From Alphaproteobacteria bacterium (GTDB lineage: Bacteria > Pseudomonadota > Alphaproteobacteria > Micavibrionales > Micavibrionaceae), in contig JAJFGV010000025.1 of assembly GCA_021775965.1 (NCBI GenBank), positions 1 through 59,161 of the forward strand: DNA of 59,161 nt. Direction: 5' to 3'. Shown one piece after another: positions 34,496 to 43,731 of this stretch. Position 1 is the first letter of the stretch. Each line of letters begins with the position of its first letter. The notes under the pieces are model-generated. The model had not been told where the DNA came from. It was given only the letters and a program-made list of their open reading frames with translations, and made no database searches. The position numbers and the translations under genes were made by a program.

Positions 34496-37086
34496 CTCTT
34501 AAGCGTCTTGCTCACAATCTCGAACACATCAGGGGATAGGTTTTTCTGTTCCATGATTGTGCTGAGGGACGATTTTATCAATTCTTGTCTATCTTTCGTA
34601 TAGCGTTTCCAGTCTTTCATCGGCGTCAGCAGCCGCGCGGCTATTTGCGGGTTGATCTCGTTGAGCTCGATCACTGCCTCGGTCAGGAAGTTATATCCCG
34701 ATCCATCCGCAGCGTGAAAGCGCACCGGGTTCATCATCGCAAAGGCGCTGTAAAGTGACCGTACACGATTAGGGTTTTTAATATTAAAGTCAGGATGCTG
34801 TTTGAGTTTTTTAACGATCTGAATTGTCTTTGGCAGGTGGATGGCGGCTTGCGCGCCAAACCATTTATCCACCACCAGCGGATAGTTTTTGAAGCGATCA
34901 TGGAAATCAGTGACGATTTCCTCGCCCACGGGACCATCTAGCGCGCAGGCCAGGTATAACGCCGCCATGCGGTCGGTCATGTTGTTGGCATCTTTGTAAT
35001 GCGCCTGGGCGCGCAGAGCATCTTCTTCGTTGCGTTGATTGGCGGCGATGAGCATCACGGTGTTTTGTAAGGCGCGCTGGCCCATGGCTTCGGGGGTGAT
35101 CTGGAAGTTCCGGCCAGTGAGATTGGCGGTGTAGATTTCTTCCAGTTTATTTTTGAAATTATGGACGATGGCGCCCAGAACTTTTTCGCGGGCCTCGTGG
35201 ATGGCTTGCGGGTCAACGATGTCTTGCTCTTGCGCAATGCGGGAGATGTCGGGGAGGCTGAGCGCGCGGGCCATCAGGGCTTTGTCGGCGGTTTTATCAA
35301 GGGCGCGGTCGATCAGATCGGCGTAGGTTTCGAGGAAGTCCTCGGGGATTTCATTTTCCGTGCCGATGAGGGCGTTTAACGTGCGCAGGAAGTAAGTTTG
35401 CCCGGCTTCCCATTTGTTGAAGCCATCGGAGTCATGAACCATCAGGAATTTAAGTTCGTCATCGCTGAGCTCGGCTTTGAGCTTTACCGGCGCAGAGAAA
35501 TTGCGGAGGACGGACGGCACGGGTTTTGACGGGATGTTATCAAGAATGAAGGATTGTTTTTCTTCGGTGAGGTGGAGGGTTTCGCTGCGGATGTCGTCGC
35601 CCTTATCATTCAACAGGCCAATTCTAACCGGGATGTGCATCGGTTTTTTGTTTTTCTGTCCTGCTGTGTCGGGGATCTTTTGCTCCATCTCGACGACGTA
35701 ATTATTGGCATCTTCGTTGTAGACGCCGCGGAAATGAATTTCGGGTGTGCCGGCTTGTGAATACCAGAGTTTGAAATGCGACAGGTCTATTTCAGAGGCA
35801 TCTTCCATCGCTTTAACAAAATCATCGCAGGTGGCGGCTTCACCGTCATGACGTTTGAAATAAAGATCTGTGCCTTTGCGGTAGTTTTCCGGGCCCAAAA
35901 TCGTTTGCATCATGCGGATGACTTCAGCGCCTTTTTCGTAGACGGTCATGGTGTAGAAATTATTGATCTCGATATAATTATCGGGGCGGATGGGGTGCGA
36001 GAGCGGTCCGGCGTCTTCGGAAAACTGAAAACGGCGGAGATGATTGACGTCGTCAATGCGTTGCACGGAGCGGGAATTCATATCGGCGGAAAATTCCTGA
36101 TCGCGGAAGACGGTGAGGCCTTCTTTGAGCGATAGTTGGAACCAGTCGCGGCAGGTGACGCGGTTGCCGGACCAGTTGTGGAAGTATTCGTGGGCGATGA
36201 CGCCTTCGACGCGGATAAAATCGGTGTCGGTTGCGGTGTCTTTGTGGGCCAGCACCAGTGCGGTGTTGAAGATATTGAGCGATTTATTTTCCATCGCGCC
36301 CATATTGAAATCACTAACAGCAACGATATTAAACAGGTCCAAATCATATTCGAGGCCGTAAACGTCTTCTTCCCATTTCATGGATTTCTTGAGGCTCTCC
36401 ATCGCGTGGGCGCATTGGCCTTCATCGCCGGGACGCACATATATGTAGAGCTCGACCGTGCGGCCGGATTTGGTGGCGAATTCATCCTCGATTTTGGTGA
36501 GGTCGCCGGCCACGAGCGCGAAGAGATAACAGGGCTTGGGGAACGGGTCATGCCAAGTGGCAAAGTGCCGACCATGTTCGGCGTCGCCATGGTCCAGACG
36601 GTTGCCGTTGCCGAGAAGAATGGGGTAATGCTCCCTGCTGGCTTCGATACGTGTGGTGAAGGTTGCCATGACATCTGGGCGGTCAGGGTAATAAGTGATG
36701 CGGCGAAAGCCTTCGGCTTCGCATTGTGTGCAATAAGTGTCGCCGGATTTGTACAGGCCTTCGAGGCGTGTGTTGTCTTCTGGAAGAATGCGGGTTTTGA
36801 TCTCTAATGTGAATTCTGGTTTGTGCGGGCAGGGAAGCGTCAGGCCGGTTTCGTCAGTTGTATAATCTGTGACCGTTTCGCCATCGATTTTGACTTCCAT
36901 AAGGTCGAGCCCTTCGCCATGCAGGAATAAATCCTCGCGGCAATGCTCGGCCATTTTGTATTGGGTTTTGGCCTCCACAATCGTAAAGCCCTCGTGAATG
37001 CTAAAATTCAGATCAATGTGCTGAACGCTATAGGGGAGGGGCTTATAATCTTTGAGATAAATGGTTTTTGGTGTGTCTGTTTTCAT
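34492..37086 (-). CDS. pepN: Aminopeptidase N (M1 family)
   Basis: 864 aa, the usual length of gammaproteobacterial-type PepN. The substrate-binding GAMEN motif lies at 263-267, the zinc site at H299-E300-x-x-H303, and Glu322 in KEGLTV is the third ligand (HEXXH-X18-E). The C-terminal about 400 residues form the helical cap. Cytoplasmic peptide trimming. No operon partner: both neighbours are convergent or divergent. Confidence 0.96.
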   Translation of the reverse strand: MKTDTPKTIYLKDYKPLPYSVQHIDLNFSIHEGFTIVEAKTQYKMAEHCREDLFLHGEGLDLMEVKIDGETVTDYTTDETGLTLPCPHKPEFTLEIKTRILPEDNTRLEGLYKSGDTYCTQCEAEGFRRITYYPDRPDVMATFTTRIEASREHYPILLGNGNRLDHGDAEHGRHFATWHDPFPKPCYLFALVAGDLTKIEDEFATKSGRTVELYIYVRPGDEGQCAHAMESLKKSMKWEEDVYGLEYDLDLFNIVAVSDFNMGAMENKSLNIFNTALVLAHKDTATDTDFIRVEGVIAHEYFHNWSGNRVTCRDWFQLSLKEGLTVFRDQEFSADMNSRSVQRIDDVNHLRRFQFSEDAGPLSHPIRPDNYIEINNFYTMTVYEKGAEVIRMMQTILGPENYRKGTDLYFKRHDGEAATCDDFVKAMEDASEIDLSHFKLWYSQAGTPEIHFRGVYNEDANNYVVEMEQKIPDTAGQKNKKPMHIPVRIGLLNDKGDDIRSETLHLTEEKQSFILDNIPSKPVPSVLRNFSAPVKLKAELSDDELKFLMVHDSDGFNKWEAGQTYFLRTLNALIGTENEIPEDFLETYADLIDRALDKTADKALMARALSLPDISRIAQEQDIVDPQAIHEAREKVLGAIVHNFKNKLEEIYTANLTGRNFQITPEAMGQRALQNTVMLIAANQRNEEDALRAQAHYKDANNMTDRMAALYLACALDGPVGEEIVTDFHDRFKNYPLVVDKWFGAQAAIHLPKTIQIVKKLKQHPDFNIKNPNRVRSLYSAFAMMNPVRFHAADGSGYNFLTEAVIELNEINPQIAARLLTPMKDWKRYTKDRQELIKSSLSTIMEQKNLSPDVFEIVSKTLKS

Positions 37087-37185
37087 TAAAAGATTCTAAC
37101 ACGGGATACGAAAAAGAGAAGAAGGAAAAATAAACACTCTTGTGTGCTGCGTAGTGTTTGCGCCCTATTTATGGTAGAAAAGGGG

Positions 37186-37752
37186 ATGAATACGCCGAAT
37201 TTTGAAACGCAGCGCCTGATTGTTCGTCCGCCAACGATGGAGGATTGCCCCTCTCTCCAGAAGCACTTCAACAACTGGAATATTATCCAGCATCTGGGCA
37301 CACAGGTTCCCTGGCCTTACCCCGATAACGGCGCCGAGTTTTTTCTGCAAGAAAATATTTTGCCGCGTATGGCAAAGGGGAGGTGTCATGCCTGGGTTAT
37401 CATACAGAAAGACGGCCCCGACGAAGCTATCGGCTTTATTGATTTTCAGGAACAGGCATCAGATCGTCATGGCAATCGGGGCTTTTGGTTGTCTGAAGAT
37501 TTTCATGGACGGGGAATCATGACAGAGGCGTTGATGCCGATCCATGATTTTGTGTTTACGGGTCTTGGGGTGACGCGCTTTACGATTTGTAATGTGCTTG
37601 GCAATGAGGCTTCGCGGCGCGTCAAACAAAAGACCGGCGCGGTTTTTCTGGAGGAAATTGATTTGCCGCATAATAATGGTGTTAACCGGGCGGAAATGTG
37701 GGAAGTCACCATCGAGAGCTGGGAAGCCATCAAACGCCAGTCAGCTGCTTAA
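37186..37752 (+). CDS. GNAT family N-acetyltransferase
   Basis: 188 aa of the RimJ/RimL-like group: NFETQRLIVRPPTMEDCPSL at the start, AIGFIDFQEQ, then RGFWLSEDFHGRGIMTEAL (acetyl-CoA-binding region) and NVLGNEASRRVKQKTGAVF. The substrate is unknown; relatives act on protein N-termini or small amines. Upstream in-frame starts exist at 37144 and 37171. The ATG at 37186 matches family N-termini, although the G-rich RBS-like AAAAGGGG abuts it without spacing. Confidence 0.85.
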   Translation: MNTPNFETQRLIVRPPTMEDCPSLQKHFNNWNIIQHLGTQVPWPYPDNGAEFFLQENILPRMAKGRCHAWVIIQKDGPDEAIGFIDFQEQASDRHGNRGFWLSEDFHGRGIMTEALMPIHDFVFTGLGVTRFTICNVLGNEASRRVKQKTGAVFLEEIDLPHNNGVNRAEMWEVTIESWEAIKRQSAA

Positions 37753-37805
37753 GGTCGCTGTCACTATGTTTTTGCAATGACATATGCTTCGTGGTAAAAC
37801 GCGAC

Positions 37806-38147
37806 ATGACTATCAAAGAACAAGCAGATTTTTCATCTTTTCTGGCTCTGGACATACGTTTAGGGCGAATTATTAAGGTCGAGGATTCAGAGGCCACAAA
37901 ACCTACATATCGTATTATAGCGGATTTTGGATCAGATATCGGAACAAGGGTTACGGTTGCTGCTTATACCCATTATCCGAAGGAAAAGCTTGAAGGTCTT
38001 TTGATTTTAGGGCTTGTTAATGTAGGAACCATGAAGATGGGGCCAGAAAAATCTGAATTTTTGTGCATTGGTGTACCCAATGAAAACGGGGAAGCTGTGC
38101 CCCTGACATCCTTGGATGATGTGCCTTTGGGCGGTGCGGTTTATTAA
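37806..38147 (+). CDS. tRNA-binding-domain protein (CsaA-like)
   Basis: 113 aa single OB-fold of the tRNA-binding/EMAP type: FLALDIRLGRIIKVEDSEATKPTY, then GTRVTVAAYTHYPKEKLEGLLIL, KMGPEKSEFLCIGVP and the final VPLGGAVY. CsaA proteins are described as chaperone- or export-related, and the domain also occurs in MetRS. The frame is open upstream to 37698, but the ATG at 37806 opens the conserved domain. Convergent 4-nt overlap with proB. Confidence 0.85.
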   Translation: MTIKEQADFSSFLALDIRLGRIIKVEDSEATKPTYRIIADFGSDIGTRVTVAAYTHYPKEKLEGLLILGLVNVGTMKMGPEKSEFLCIGVPNENGEAVPLTSLDDVPLGGAVY

Positions 38148-39247
38148 AACATAACCAGATCGTTCCGGTGTATAAGCTCGTCCCGTCCTAAATAACCCTG
38201 AAGCGTATGCACCCATTCTTTCTTCTGCCCCATAATCATTGCCGTATCTTTTGATGAATAGGCGCTCAAACCAAGAGCGATTTCTTTGCCGTCTTCGGTT
38301 TGGATGCTCACGGCATCACCGCGTTCGAAATTGCCTTCTATTTCCTTTACGCCGATGGGTAGCAGGCTTTTGCCGTCCTTAAGCGCCTTTAAGGCTCCGT
38401 CATCAATTGTGACAGAGCCCTTGGGTTTCATATGGGTGGCGATCCAGCGTTTGCGGGCATTGGGGGCGTTTTCCTGTGCTTTAAATAGCGTGCATTTGCC
38501 TTCCAGCTCACGAGCAATGATGAGGGATATTCCAGCGCGGGTGGCAGCTTGCGCGGCCTTGATTTTACTTTTCATGCCGCCGGTGGATAGACCGGGCAGG
38601 GCATCGCCAGCCATTTTGATGTGTTCGTCAGTAATGTCCTCGACAAGCGGAATGTGTTCGGCGTCAGGATTTTTGTTGGGGTCTGCGGTATGAAGGCCTT
38701 CGGTGCTTGAGAGCAGTAGCACGGTATCGGCTTCGATCATCTGCGCGACGCGTACAGCGAGGCGGTCATTGTCACCGAAGCGCAGTTCGCCGGTCGAGAT
38801 CGTGTCGTTTTCATTGATGACAGGAATAATATTTTTATCAATGAGTGTGTTGAGCGTTTCGCGGGCATTTAAATGCATGCGGCGGCTTTCTGTCTCACCC
38901 ATGGTCAGCAGAACCTGCGCGACTGTTATGCCGAGCGCTTCAAAGGCGTGGTAGTATCCGGTAAAGATGTGTGGCTGGCCGACAGCAGAGGCGGCCTGTT
39001 TTTGCTCAAGGCGGATGTCTTCGGGCGGGATGTCAGCGGAAATGCCCAGCGCTTTGCGGCCCAGAGCTACCGCGCCAGAGGAGACAATGATGATTTCTTT
39101 ATCATCCTGGACGAGTGCCTGAATATCTTTGGCGAGTGCGTTAATCCAGCCCTGATTAAGCTCTTCGCGTGTTTCATTGGTTAGCAAAGCCGAGCCAATT
39201 TTAATGACAACGCGTTTGGAGTTTTTAATGGCGTCGGAAGCGTTCAT
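38144..39247 (-). CDS. proB: Glutamate 5-kinase
   Basis: 367 aa. The first step of proline synthesis, phosphorylating glutamate. An amino-acid-kinase domain (about 10-260: [44 protein letters not shown]) is followed by a C-terminal PUA domain (about 280-367). Its start overlaps the obgE stop by 4 nt (ATGA). This is the obgE-proB arrangement widely seen in alphaproteobacteria; proA is separate at 16.7 kb. Confidence 0.96.
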   Translation of the reverse strand: MNASDAIKNSKRVVIKIGSALLTNETREELNQGWINALAKDIQALVQDDKEIIIVSSGAVALGRKALGISADIPPEDIRLEQKQAASAVGQPHIFTGYYHAFEALGITVAQVLLTMGETESRRMHLNARETLNTLIDKNIIPVINENDTISTGELRFGDNDRLAVRVAQMIEADTVLLLSSTEGLHTADPNKNPDAEHIPLVEDITDEHIKMAGDALPGLSTGGMKSKIKAAQAATRAGISLIIARELEGKCTLFKAQENAPNARKRWIATHMKPKGSVTIDDGALKALKDGKSLLPIGVKEIEGNFERGDAVSIQTEDGKEIALGLSAYSSKDTAMIMGQKKEWVHTLQGYLGRDELIHRNDLVMF

Positions 39248-40245
39248 TCGACCAGCTCTCTGTTCTTTACTCTGTCGGCGAGAGCGAAAAGGATTTCTTT
39301 GACGCCTTCACCTGATACCGCAGAGATCGTATGAACTTTTTTGCCAATGGCTTTTTCGAGCATTTGAGCCTGGTCTTCGGCAAGTTCCGAGCCGAGCGCA
39401 TCACTTTTATTGAGGGCAATGATTTCTTCTTTTTGATCGAGTCCGCCGCCATATTCCTTCAGCTCGTGGCGGATGGTTTTATAGGACTTTATAATGTCAT
39501 CTTCGGTACCATCAATGAGGTGAAGCAGGACAGAGGTGCGCTCAACGTGGCCGAGGAAGCGGTCGCCGAGACCGATGCCTTCATGGGCGCCTTCGATGAG
39601 GCCGGGAATATCGGCAATCACAAAATCAACATCGCCAGCTTTGACCACGCCTAAGTTCGGGTGCAGGGTGGTGAAAGGATAATCGGCAATTTTGGGCTTG
39701 GCGTTAGAGCAGGCAGCCAGAAAAGTTGATTTACCTGCATTGGGCAGGCCAACCAGCCCGGCATCGGCGATTAATTTTAAGCGCAGCCAGATAGCGGTTT
39801 CCTGTCCCGGCCAGCCGGGGGTTGATTTGCGCGGGGCCTGATTGGTGGAGCTTTTAAAGCGCGCATTGCCGAAGCCGCCATCGCCACCTTGCAAGAAAAT
39901 GACGCGCTCGCCTTTTTCGGTGAAGTCGGCCAGCACAGTTTCTTTATCTTCATCGAGGATTTGTGTGCCGACAGGAATATGAATGATGGAATCTTCGCCA
40001 CCAGCGCCGGAGCGGTTATCGCCCATGCCACCCTTGCCGCTTTGAGCTTTAAAATGCTGCTTATAGCGAAAATCAATAAGGGTGTTCATAGCCTCGACAA
40101 CTTCAAAGATCACATCGCCGCCTTTGCCGCCATTGCCGCCGTCAGGGCCGCCGCGTTCGATATTTTTTTCACGCCGGAAGCTCATGCAACCGGGGCCGCC
40201 ATTGCCGCTTTGCAGATATATCTTTGCTTCGTCGAGGAATTTCAT
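39244..40245 (-). CDS. obgE: GTPase Obg/CgtA
   Basis: 333 aa. An Obg fold with Gly-rich repeats (about 1-158, [29 protein letters not shown]) is followed by a G domain (P-loop [21 protein letters not shown]). No C-terminal OCT extension is evident beyond the G domain. It acts in 50S assembly and stress control. TTG at 40257 is open, but ATG at 40245 ([11 protein letters not shown]) is the conserved start. It sits downstream of rplU-rpmA, the usual arrangement, but after an intrinsic terminator. Confidence 0.96.
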   Translation of the reverse strand: MKFLDEAKIYLQSGNGGPGCMSFRREKNIERGGPDGGNGGKGGDVIFEVVEAMNTLIDFRYKQHFKAQSGKGGMGDNRSGAGGEDSIIHIPVGTQILDEDKETVLADFTEKGERVIFLQGGDGGFGNARFKSSTNQAPRKSTPGWPGQETAIWLRLKLIADAGLVGLPNAGKSTFLAACSNAKPKIADYPFTTLHPNLGVVKAGDVDFVIADIPGLIEGAHEGIGLGDRFLGHVERTSVLLHLIDGTEDDIIKSYKTIRHELKEYGGGLDQKEEIIALNKSDALGSELAEDQAQMLEKAIGKKVHTISAVSGEGVKEILFALADRVKNRELVE

Positions 40246-40258
40246 TCTTTGTTCCAAT

Positions 40259-40288
40259 AAAAAAGGAAGGCTAAAAAACCTTCCTTTT
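40259..40288 (-). terminator. Intrinsic terminator after rpmA
   Basis: AAAAGGAAGG, an 8-nt loop and CCTTCCTTTT form a 10-bp perfect stem. On the minus strand it runs into a T-rich tail. The A-rich base on the other side makes it potentially bidirectional. It lies 14 bp before the obgE start, so it should attenuate read-through from rplU-rpmA into obgE-proB. Confidence 0.8.
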
Positions 40289-40311
40289 GATAAATCTTTA
40301 AGAGTTGAAGG

Positions 40312-40593
40312 TTACTCTGCAGCCTGGGCATTACCATCATTGGCTGGAACAACGTTCACGATCGCTCTGTCGCCTGCGCCTTTTTTGAACAGAACGTGGC
40401 CATCCAAAAGTGCGAATAACGTGTGGTCTTTGCCGACGCCGACATTGCGGCCTGGCTTATATTTTGTTCCGCGCTGACGCACAAGAATATTACCGGCGAG
40501 AATTTCTTCGCCGCCATATTTTTTAACTCCGAGACGACGACCTTCTGAATCGCGTCCGTTTCTGGAGCTACCACCTGCTTTTTTATGTGCCAT
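40312..40593 (-). CDS. rpmA: 50S ribosomal protein L27
   Basis: 93 aa. The start is [20 protein letters not shown], with LGVKKYGGE and [10 protein letters not shown]. The N-terminus begins directly with MAHKK, with no cleavable extension of the Firmicutes type. AAGGAG 8 nt upstream of 40593 decides the start over the open ATG-less extension to 40617. Follows rplU after a 59-bp gap holding a REP-like palindrome. Confidence 0.97.
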   Translation of the reverse strand: MAHKKAGGSSRNGRDSEGRRLGVKKYGGEEILAGNILVRQRGTKYKPGRNVGVGKDHTLFALLDGHVLFKKGAGDRAIVNVVPANDGNAQAAE

Positions 40594-40619
40594 TTTATAT
40601 CTCCTTCTTAATTCCACAA

Positions 40620-40645
40620 GATCCCGGCCTGTGCCGGAATGACGG
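40620..40645. repeat. Short REP-like palindrome between rplU and rpmA
   Basis: CCGGC (40624-40628), loop CTGT, GCCGG (40633-40637), within ATCCCGGCCTGTGCCGGAAT followed by GACGG. This is the common bacterial ATCCCGGC...GCCGGAATGACG interspersed element. Its place inside a ribosomal-protein operon, just upstream of the rpmA RBS, is unusual. Confidence 0.55.
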
Positions 40646-40652
40646 AATGGGG

Positions 40653-40967
40653 TTAAGCGGCCTTAATGTCCGTAATCTGGATCAGCGTCAGATCCTGACG
40701 GTGTCCTTTTTTACGGCGGTAATTCTGGCGGCGTTTTTTCTTGAAAATCACGATTTTCGGACCGCGCACATGGGCAACAACCTTGGCGGCAACTGTCGCT
40801 CCCTTTACGAGAGGATCGCCGATTTTGGTTGTTTTACCATCACCTATAAACAAAACCTCATCCAGATCGATGCTGCCGCCTTCTTCGGCATCCAGCTTCT
40901 CAACCTTGATTTTGTCATCTTTTTGGACTTTATACTGTTTTCCACCAGTCTTAATTACTGCAAACAT
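40653..40967 (-). CDS. rplU: 50S ribosomal protein L21
   Basis: 104 aa: [20 protein letters not shown] at the start, [10 protein letters not shown] and a basic [23 protein letters not shown] motif that contacts 23S rRNA. The frame is open to 41027, but the conserved start is the ATG at 40967. A predicted promoter with perfect -35 lies about 30-60 bp upstream. First gene of rplU-rpmA. Confidence 0.97.
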   Translation of the reverse strand: MFAVIKTGGKQYKVQKDDKIKVEKLDAEEGGSIDLDEVLFIGDGKTTKIGDPLVKGATVAAKVVAHVRGPKIVIFKKKRRQNYRRKKGHRQDLTLIQITDIKAA

Positions 40968-40998
40968 TATTTTAACCATCATATTGACGAAGACAGGC

Positions 40999-41027
40999 AT
41001 ATAGACATGGTTTCGTGCTACTGTCAA
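40999..41027 (-). promoter_or_regulatory. Promoter of rplU-rpmA
   Basis: Minus strand TTGACA (41022-41027), 17 bp, CTATAT (40999-41004); or 18 bp to TATATG. It fits a strong growth-related promoter for ribosomal-protein genes. It lies in the 88-bp gap to the divergent PAS gene. Confidence 0.65.
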
Positions 41028-41055
41028 GAAATATAGGGGGTTTTAGAGGGTAAAG

Positions 41056-41853
41056 ATGGGCCATTCAGAGCATAGATATGTCACGATATATGATATTGAG
41101 GATAAAGCTTTATCAAAATCATTAAAATCATATTTAGAAAATAATATCAAAGTACTAGAGCCAACTTCTAAAGAAGTGCTTGAACAAGCAGCACAAAATA
41201 GTGCGCTGATCTTCATTGCTCTCGATCAAGCCAATATGGCTTTGGGCAAGACACTCCGCCAAAACAGGCTGATTGTTGCTGACATTATTGGAGTTTATGC
41301 AAAAAAGCTGGAAAAGACGGATTTACAGGTTATGGCGCTGGGTTTTGATATGTGTATATCGCTGGAGGATATTCAAAGTGCCGAATTTAAGGACATTTTA
41401 TCGAGCAAGCTTTCCAGCGGCAGCAATAGGCTGTCTGAATTGTTTCTGGCGGAAGACCAAAGACGGCTCAGTGATGCTTTATCCTGTGCGCCGGCCTCTT
41501 TTATTGTATTTGATGCCGATAAACGCATCGCCTTTATTAGTGAGCATTATTACCGCGCTTATCCCAAAAGCGCACCGCGCTTAGGCAAGGGGCTTAGTGT
41601 TTATGATGCTTTTGAAATGATGAGCGCAGAAGAGCACTTTTCACAGGATGATGCGCGCTATGAGGAGCTTAAAAGCTTCTGGCATTCGCTGGAGGGTAGC
41701 CTCGATTTTGTAACAGCCAGAGGGGATTGCTATAGGCTCAAAGCCGCTCGTTTACCCAATAAACGCGGTTATGTGGTTACAGCCGCAGGCATTACACAAT
41801 ACAAAAAGACCATAAAGGCTCTGGAAGAAGAGATTGAGGCTCTAAAATCATAA
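41056..41853 (+). CDS. PAS-domain protein without output domain
   Basis: 265 aa. The N-terminal about 125 residues have the alternating strand/helix pattern of a degenerate receiver-like fold (ALIFIALDQ, LIVADIIGV, LQVMALGFDMCISLEDI), but no phosphoacceptor cluster is evident. A PAS-like domain follows (about 135-255: ALSCAPASFIVFDADKRIAFISEHYYRAYP, GDCYRLKAARLPNKRGYVVTAAGIT), then a short C-terminal coiled coil. There is no kinase, GGDEF or DNA-binding domain, so it could be a sensory adaptor. RBS GAGGG precedes the ATG. Confidence 0.7.
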   Translation: MGHSEHRYVTIYDIEDKALSKSLKSYLENNIKVLEPTSKEVLEQAAQNSALIFIALDQANMALGKTLRQNRLIVADIIGVYAKKLEKTDLQVMALGFDMCISLEDIQSAEFKDILSSKLSSGSNRLSELFLAEDQRRLSDALSCAPASFIVFDADKRIAFISEHYYRAYPKSAPRLGKGLSVYDAFEMMSAEEHFSQDDARYEELKSFWHSLEGSLDFVTARGDCYRLKAARLPNKRGYVVTAAGITQYKKTIKALEEEIEALKS

Positions 41854-41956
41854 TTACGCCTGTAAGTTGTGGTTAACTGCTCCAAATTTCTATGAATCAG
41901 CCCCTTTTTCCATGGTAGAATGGGAGAAGAATAAAGATTCACCATTTCAGGAAGAA

Positions 41957-42847
41957 ATGACCATGGCTATAGGCACATCACTCCCTGCGTTAGATCTTCA
42001 AAACCTTGCAAATCAATTACTGGGCAATTCCGGGCCAGGTAATGCCTCGGAGCGATCGCGCACCGTCGGCAGGCCGGGTCATCCCGGACGGCATCTTGGT
42101 GATCAAATTCATTTGTCCGATGAGGCAAGAAATATTTTGAGCTCGCTTGAGAGCGGTTTTGCCAGTCAACGTCAGCAGGATGCTCAGTTTGCTTCGCAGC
42201 AATTGCAAGCCGTGCAGGAACAAATTGAATTTGCTTCCGCTCTTTTGGGCGCCGCTAGTGATGAGCAGCAGGGCATTATTCTTGATTTAATCAATGATAT
42301 TATCGGCGGGCTTAGTGAAGCCGGTGGGGCTATCGGTGATTTGTTTGGCGGCGGTGGTAGGCTTGAGGGCCTGTTTAACGGCGCATCGCAGGGCGGTGGT
42401 GATTTATCCGTTAGCTATGCAGAGAGCCTGAATGTCGAGTTTAATTTCACCCGAATTTCCGAGAGGACCGAAAGCATTGAAGTTTCCCAAGGCGATGACG
42501 GCAGCGTGACGATTGAGCGTAATGTTACCGAGACAGAGATTGTTGTAACAGAGCTTAATATTGAGCGCGAGCAAACGCTTGTCGTTCAGCAAAATGATGA
42601 TGGGGATCGGGGCCGCGGTCATGGAAGAGGGCGTGGTCAGGGGAATTCTGACCTACGTGGCCTTGTGAATGAATTCCGCGACACGATCCGTCAGTTCGCC
42701 AATTTGATTAGTGATGTGCAGGATCGTTTTGGCGGTGGTAATGATTTGGCCGAAACGCTAACCAATCTGGTACGGGAATTGTTGCAAGGACAGGAAGAGA
42801 GCAATGATCAAGATGGCTCTCCTTTGCTCGTTGATATAGCGGCTTAG
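41957..42847 (+). CDS. Hypothetical Gly/Asp-rich protein
   Basis: 296 aa from the ATG at 41957, after AGGAAG; an in-frame ATG at 41963 is equally possible. Not recognised. The order is an Arg/Gly/His-rich stretch near 25-45, a Gln-rich helix (about 60-95), an Ala/Gly-rich hydrophobic segment (about 110-140), a beta-rich Glu/Thr/Val segment (SIEVSQGDDGSVTIERNVTE and following), a Gly/Arg/His low-complexity GRGHGRGRGQG run, and a C-terminal helix. No signal peptide. It could be a surface or leaderless secreted protein. Convergent with the metal permease (4-nt overlap). Confidence 0.7.
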   Translation: MTMAIGTSLPALDLQNLANQLLGNSGPGNASERSRTVGRPGHPGRHLGDQIHLSDEARNILSSLESGFASQRQQDAQFASQQLQAVQEQIEFASALLGAASDEQQGIILDLINDIIGGLSEAGGAIGDLFGGGGRLEGLFNGASQGGGDLSVSYAESLNVEFNFTRISERTESIEVSQGDDGSVTIERNVTETEIVVTELNIEREQTLVVQQNDDGDRGRGHGRGRGQGNSDLRGLVNEFRDTIRQFANLISDVQDRFGGGNDLAETLTNLVRELLQGQEESNDQDGSPLLVDIAA

Positions 42848-43731
42848 CTCTTCAGTGCTCCGTATTTTGGGGCAAACAGCATTGCAATCATTTGAAAAAA
42901 ACCGGCTGTGACGGCGATCATTCCCGATGCACTTAATGAGTGTTCAAACCCGAGCCACAGCGGCATCAGCGCCGCGAGAATATATCCCAACAAACCTGAC
43001 AAAGCCCCGAACATTGCCGCGACGTAAAGTTGTGACTTTAGGTTATCGCAGAGCATGCGCGCTGTGGCGGCTGGGCAAATAAACATGGCAATGACAATGA
43101 TCGATCCGGCGGCCTCGAAGGAGGCGACAGCGGTGAGGGCGACCAATGTCATCAAAGCTGCGTTCAGGTGTGATGTCTTGAATCCCATGGTGGTTGCGAG
43201 GACAGGATCGAAGCTGGTGATTTTGAGTTCCTTGAAGAAAAGAAAAATGAAAATTGTGATCAAGATTAATATAGCGCCCAATGTCAAAATTTGATGGGGC
43301 AGGGTGCTTAGGTTTCCGGGATCGGGCCAGTAGGTGAGCTCTAATGCGCCGTAAAGTGCATGTTGGGCATCAAGGTGGACTTTCGAACCGATTTTGGTTT
43401 CCAGCAAGACAATGCCGAGGGCAAACATGGTAGTAAAGACAATGCCCATTGCGGCGCCGGGTTCGATTTTACCCCATGTTTTTATCATGTTGATCAGCAG
43501 AACGGATGCAAGGCAGGCGGCCAGTGCGCCGCCCATCATATAAAGTGGATTGATGTGACCGGAGAGTAAAAAGCCGACAGCGATACCCGGTAGCACGACA
43601 TGACTGAGCGCATCGCCCATCAAGGCTTGCTTGCGCAGGACGAGGAAGCTGCCCAATAACGCGCAGGCTATGCTGGCGAGAACGGCAACCAAAATGGCGG
43701 GCAAATCAATTTGTAGAAATTCATCAAGCAT
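42844..43731 (-). CDS. Metal ABC transporter permease (second subunit)
   Basis: 295 aa, about eight or nine TM helices, ABC-3 family: SFLVLRKQALMGDALSHVVLPGIAVGF at the N-terminus and EAAGSIIVIAMFICPAATARML later. It pairs with the adjacent permease to form the membrane pore, like TroC/TroD or SitC/SitD. It overlaps the upstream permease by 8 nt, showing tight coupling. Substrate by context Mn2+, Fe2+ or Zn2+. Confidence 0.92.
   Translation of the reverse strand: MLDEFLQIDLPAILVAVLASIACALLGSFLVLRKQALMGDALSHVVLPGIAVGFLLSGHINPLYMMGGALAACLASVLLINMIKTWGKIEPGAAMGIVFTTMFALGIVLLETKIGSKVHLDAQHALYGALELTYWPDPGNLSTLPHQILTLGAILILITIFIFLFFKELKITSFDPVLATTMGFKTSHLNAALMTLVALTAVASFEAAGSIIVIAMFICPAATARMLCDNLKSQLYVAAMFGALSGLLGYILAALMPLWLGFEHSLSASGMIAVTAGFFQMIAMLFAPKYGALKS

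Noticed and set aside
36136-36807. 223-codon open frame antisense to pepN
   Set aside because: Lies wholly opposite a well-identified gene, with no motif; codon-bias shadow.
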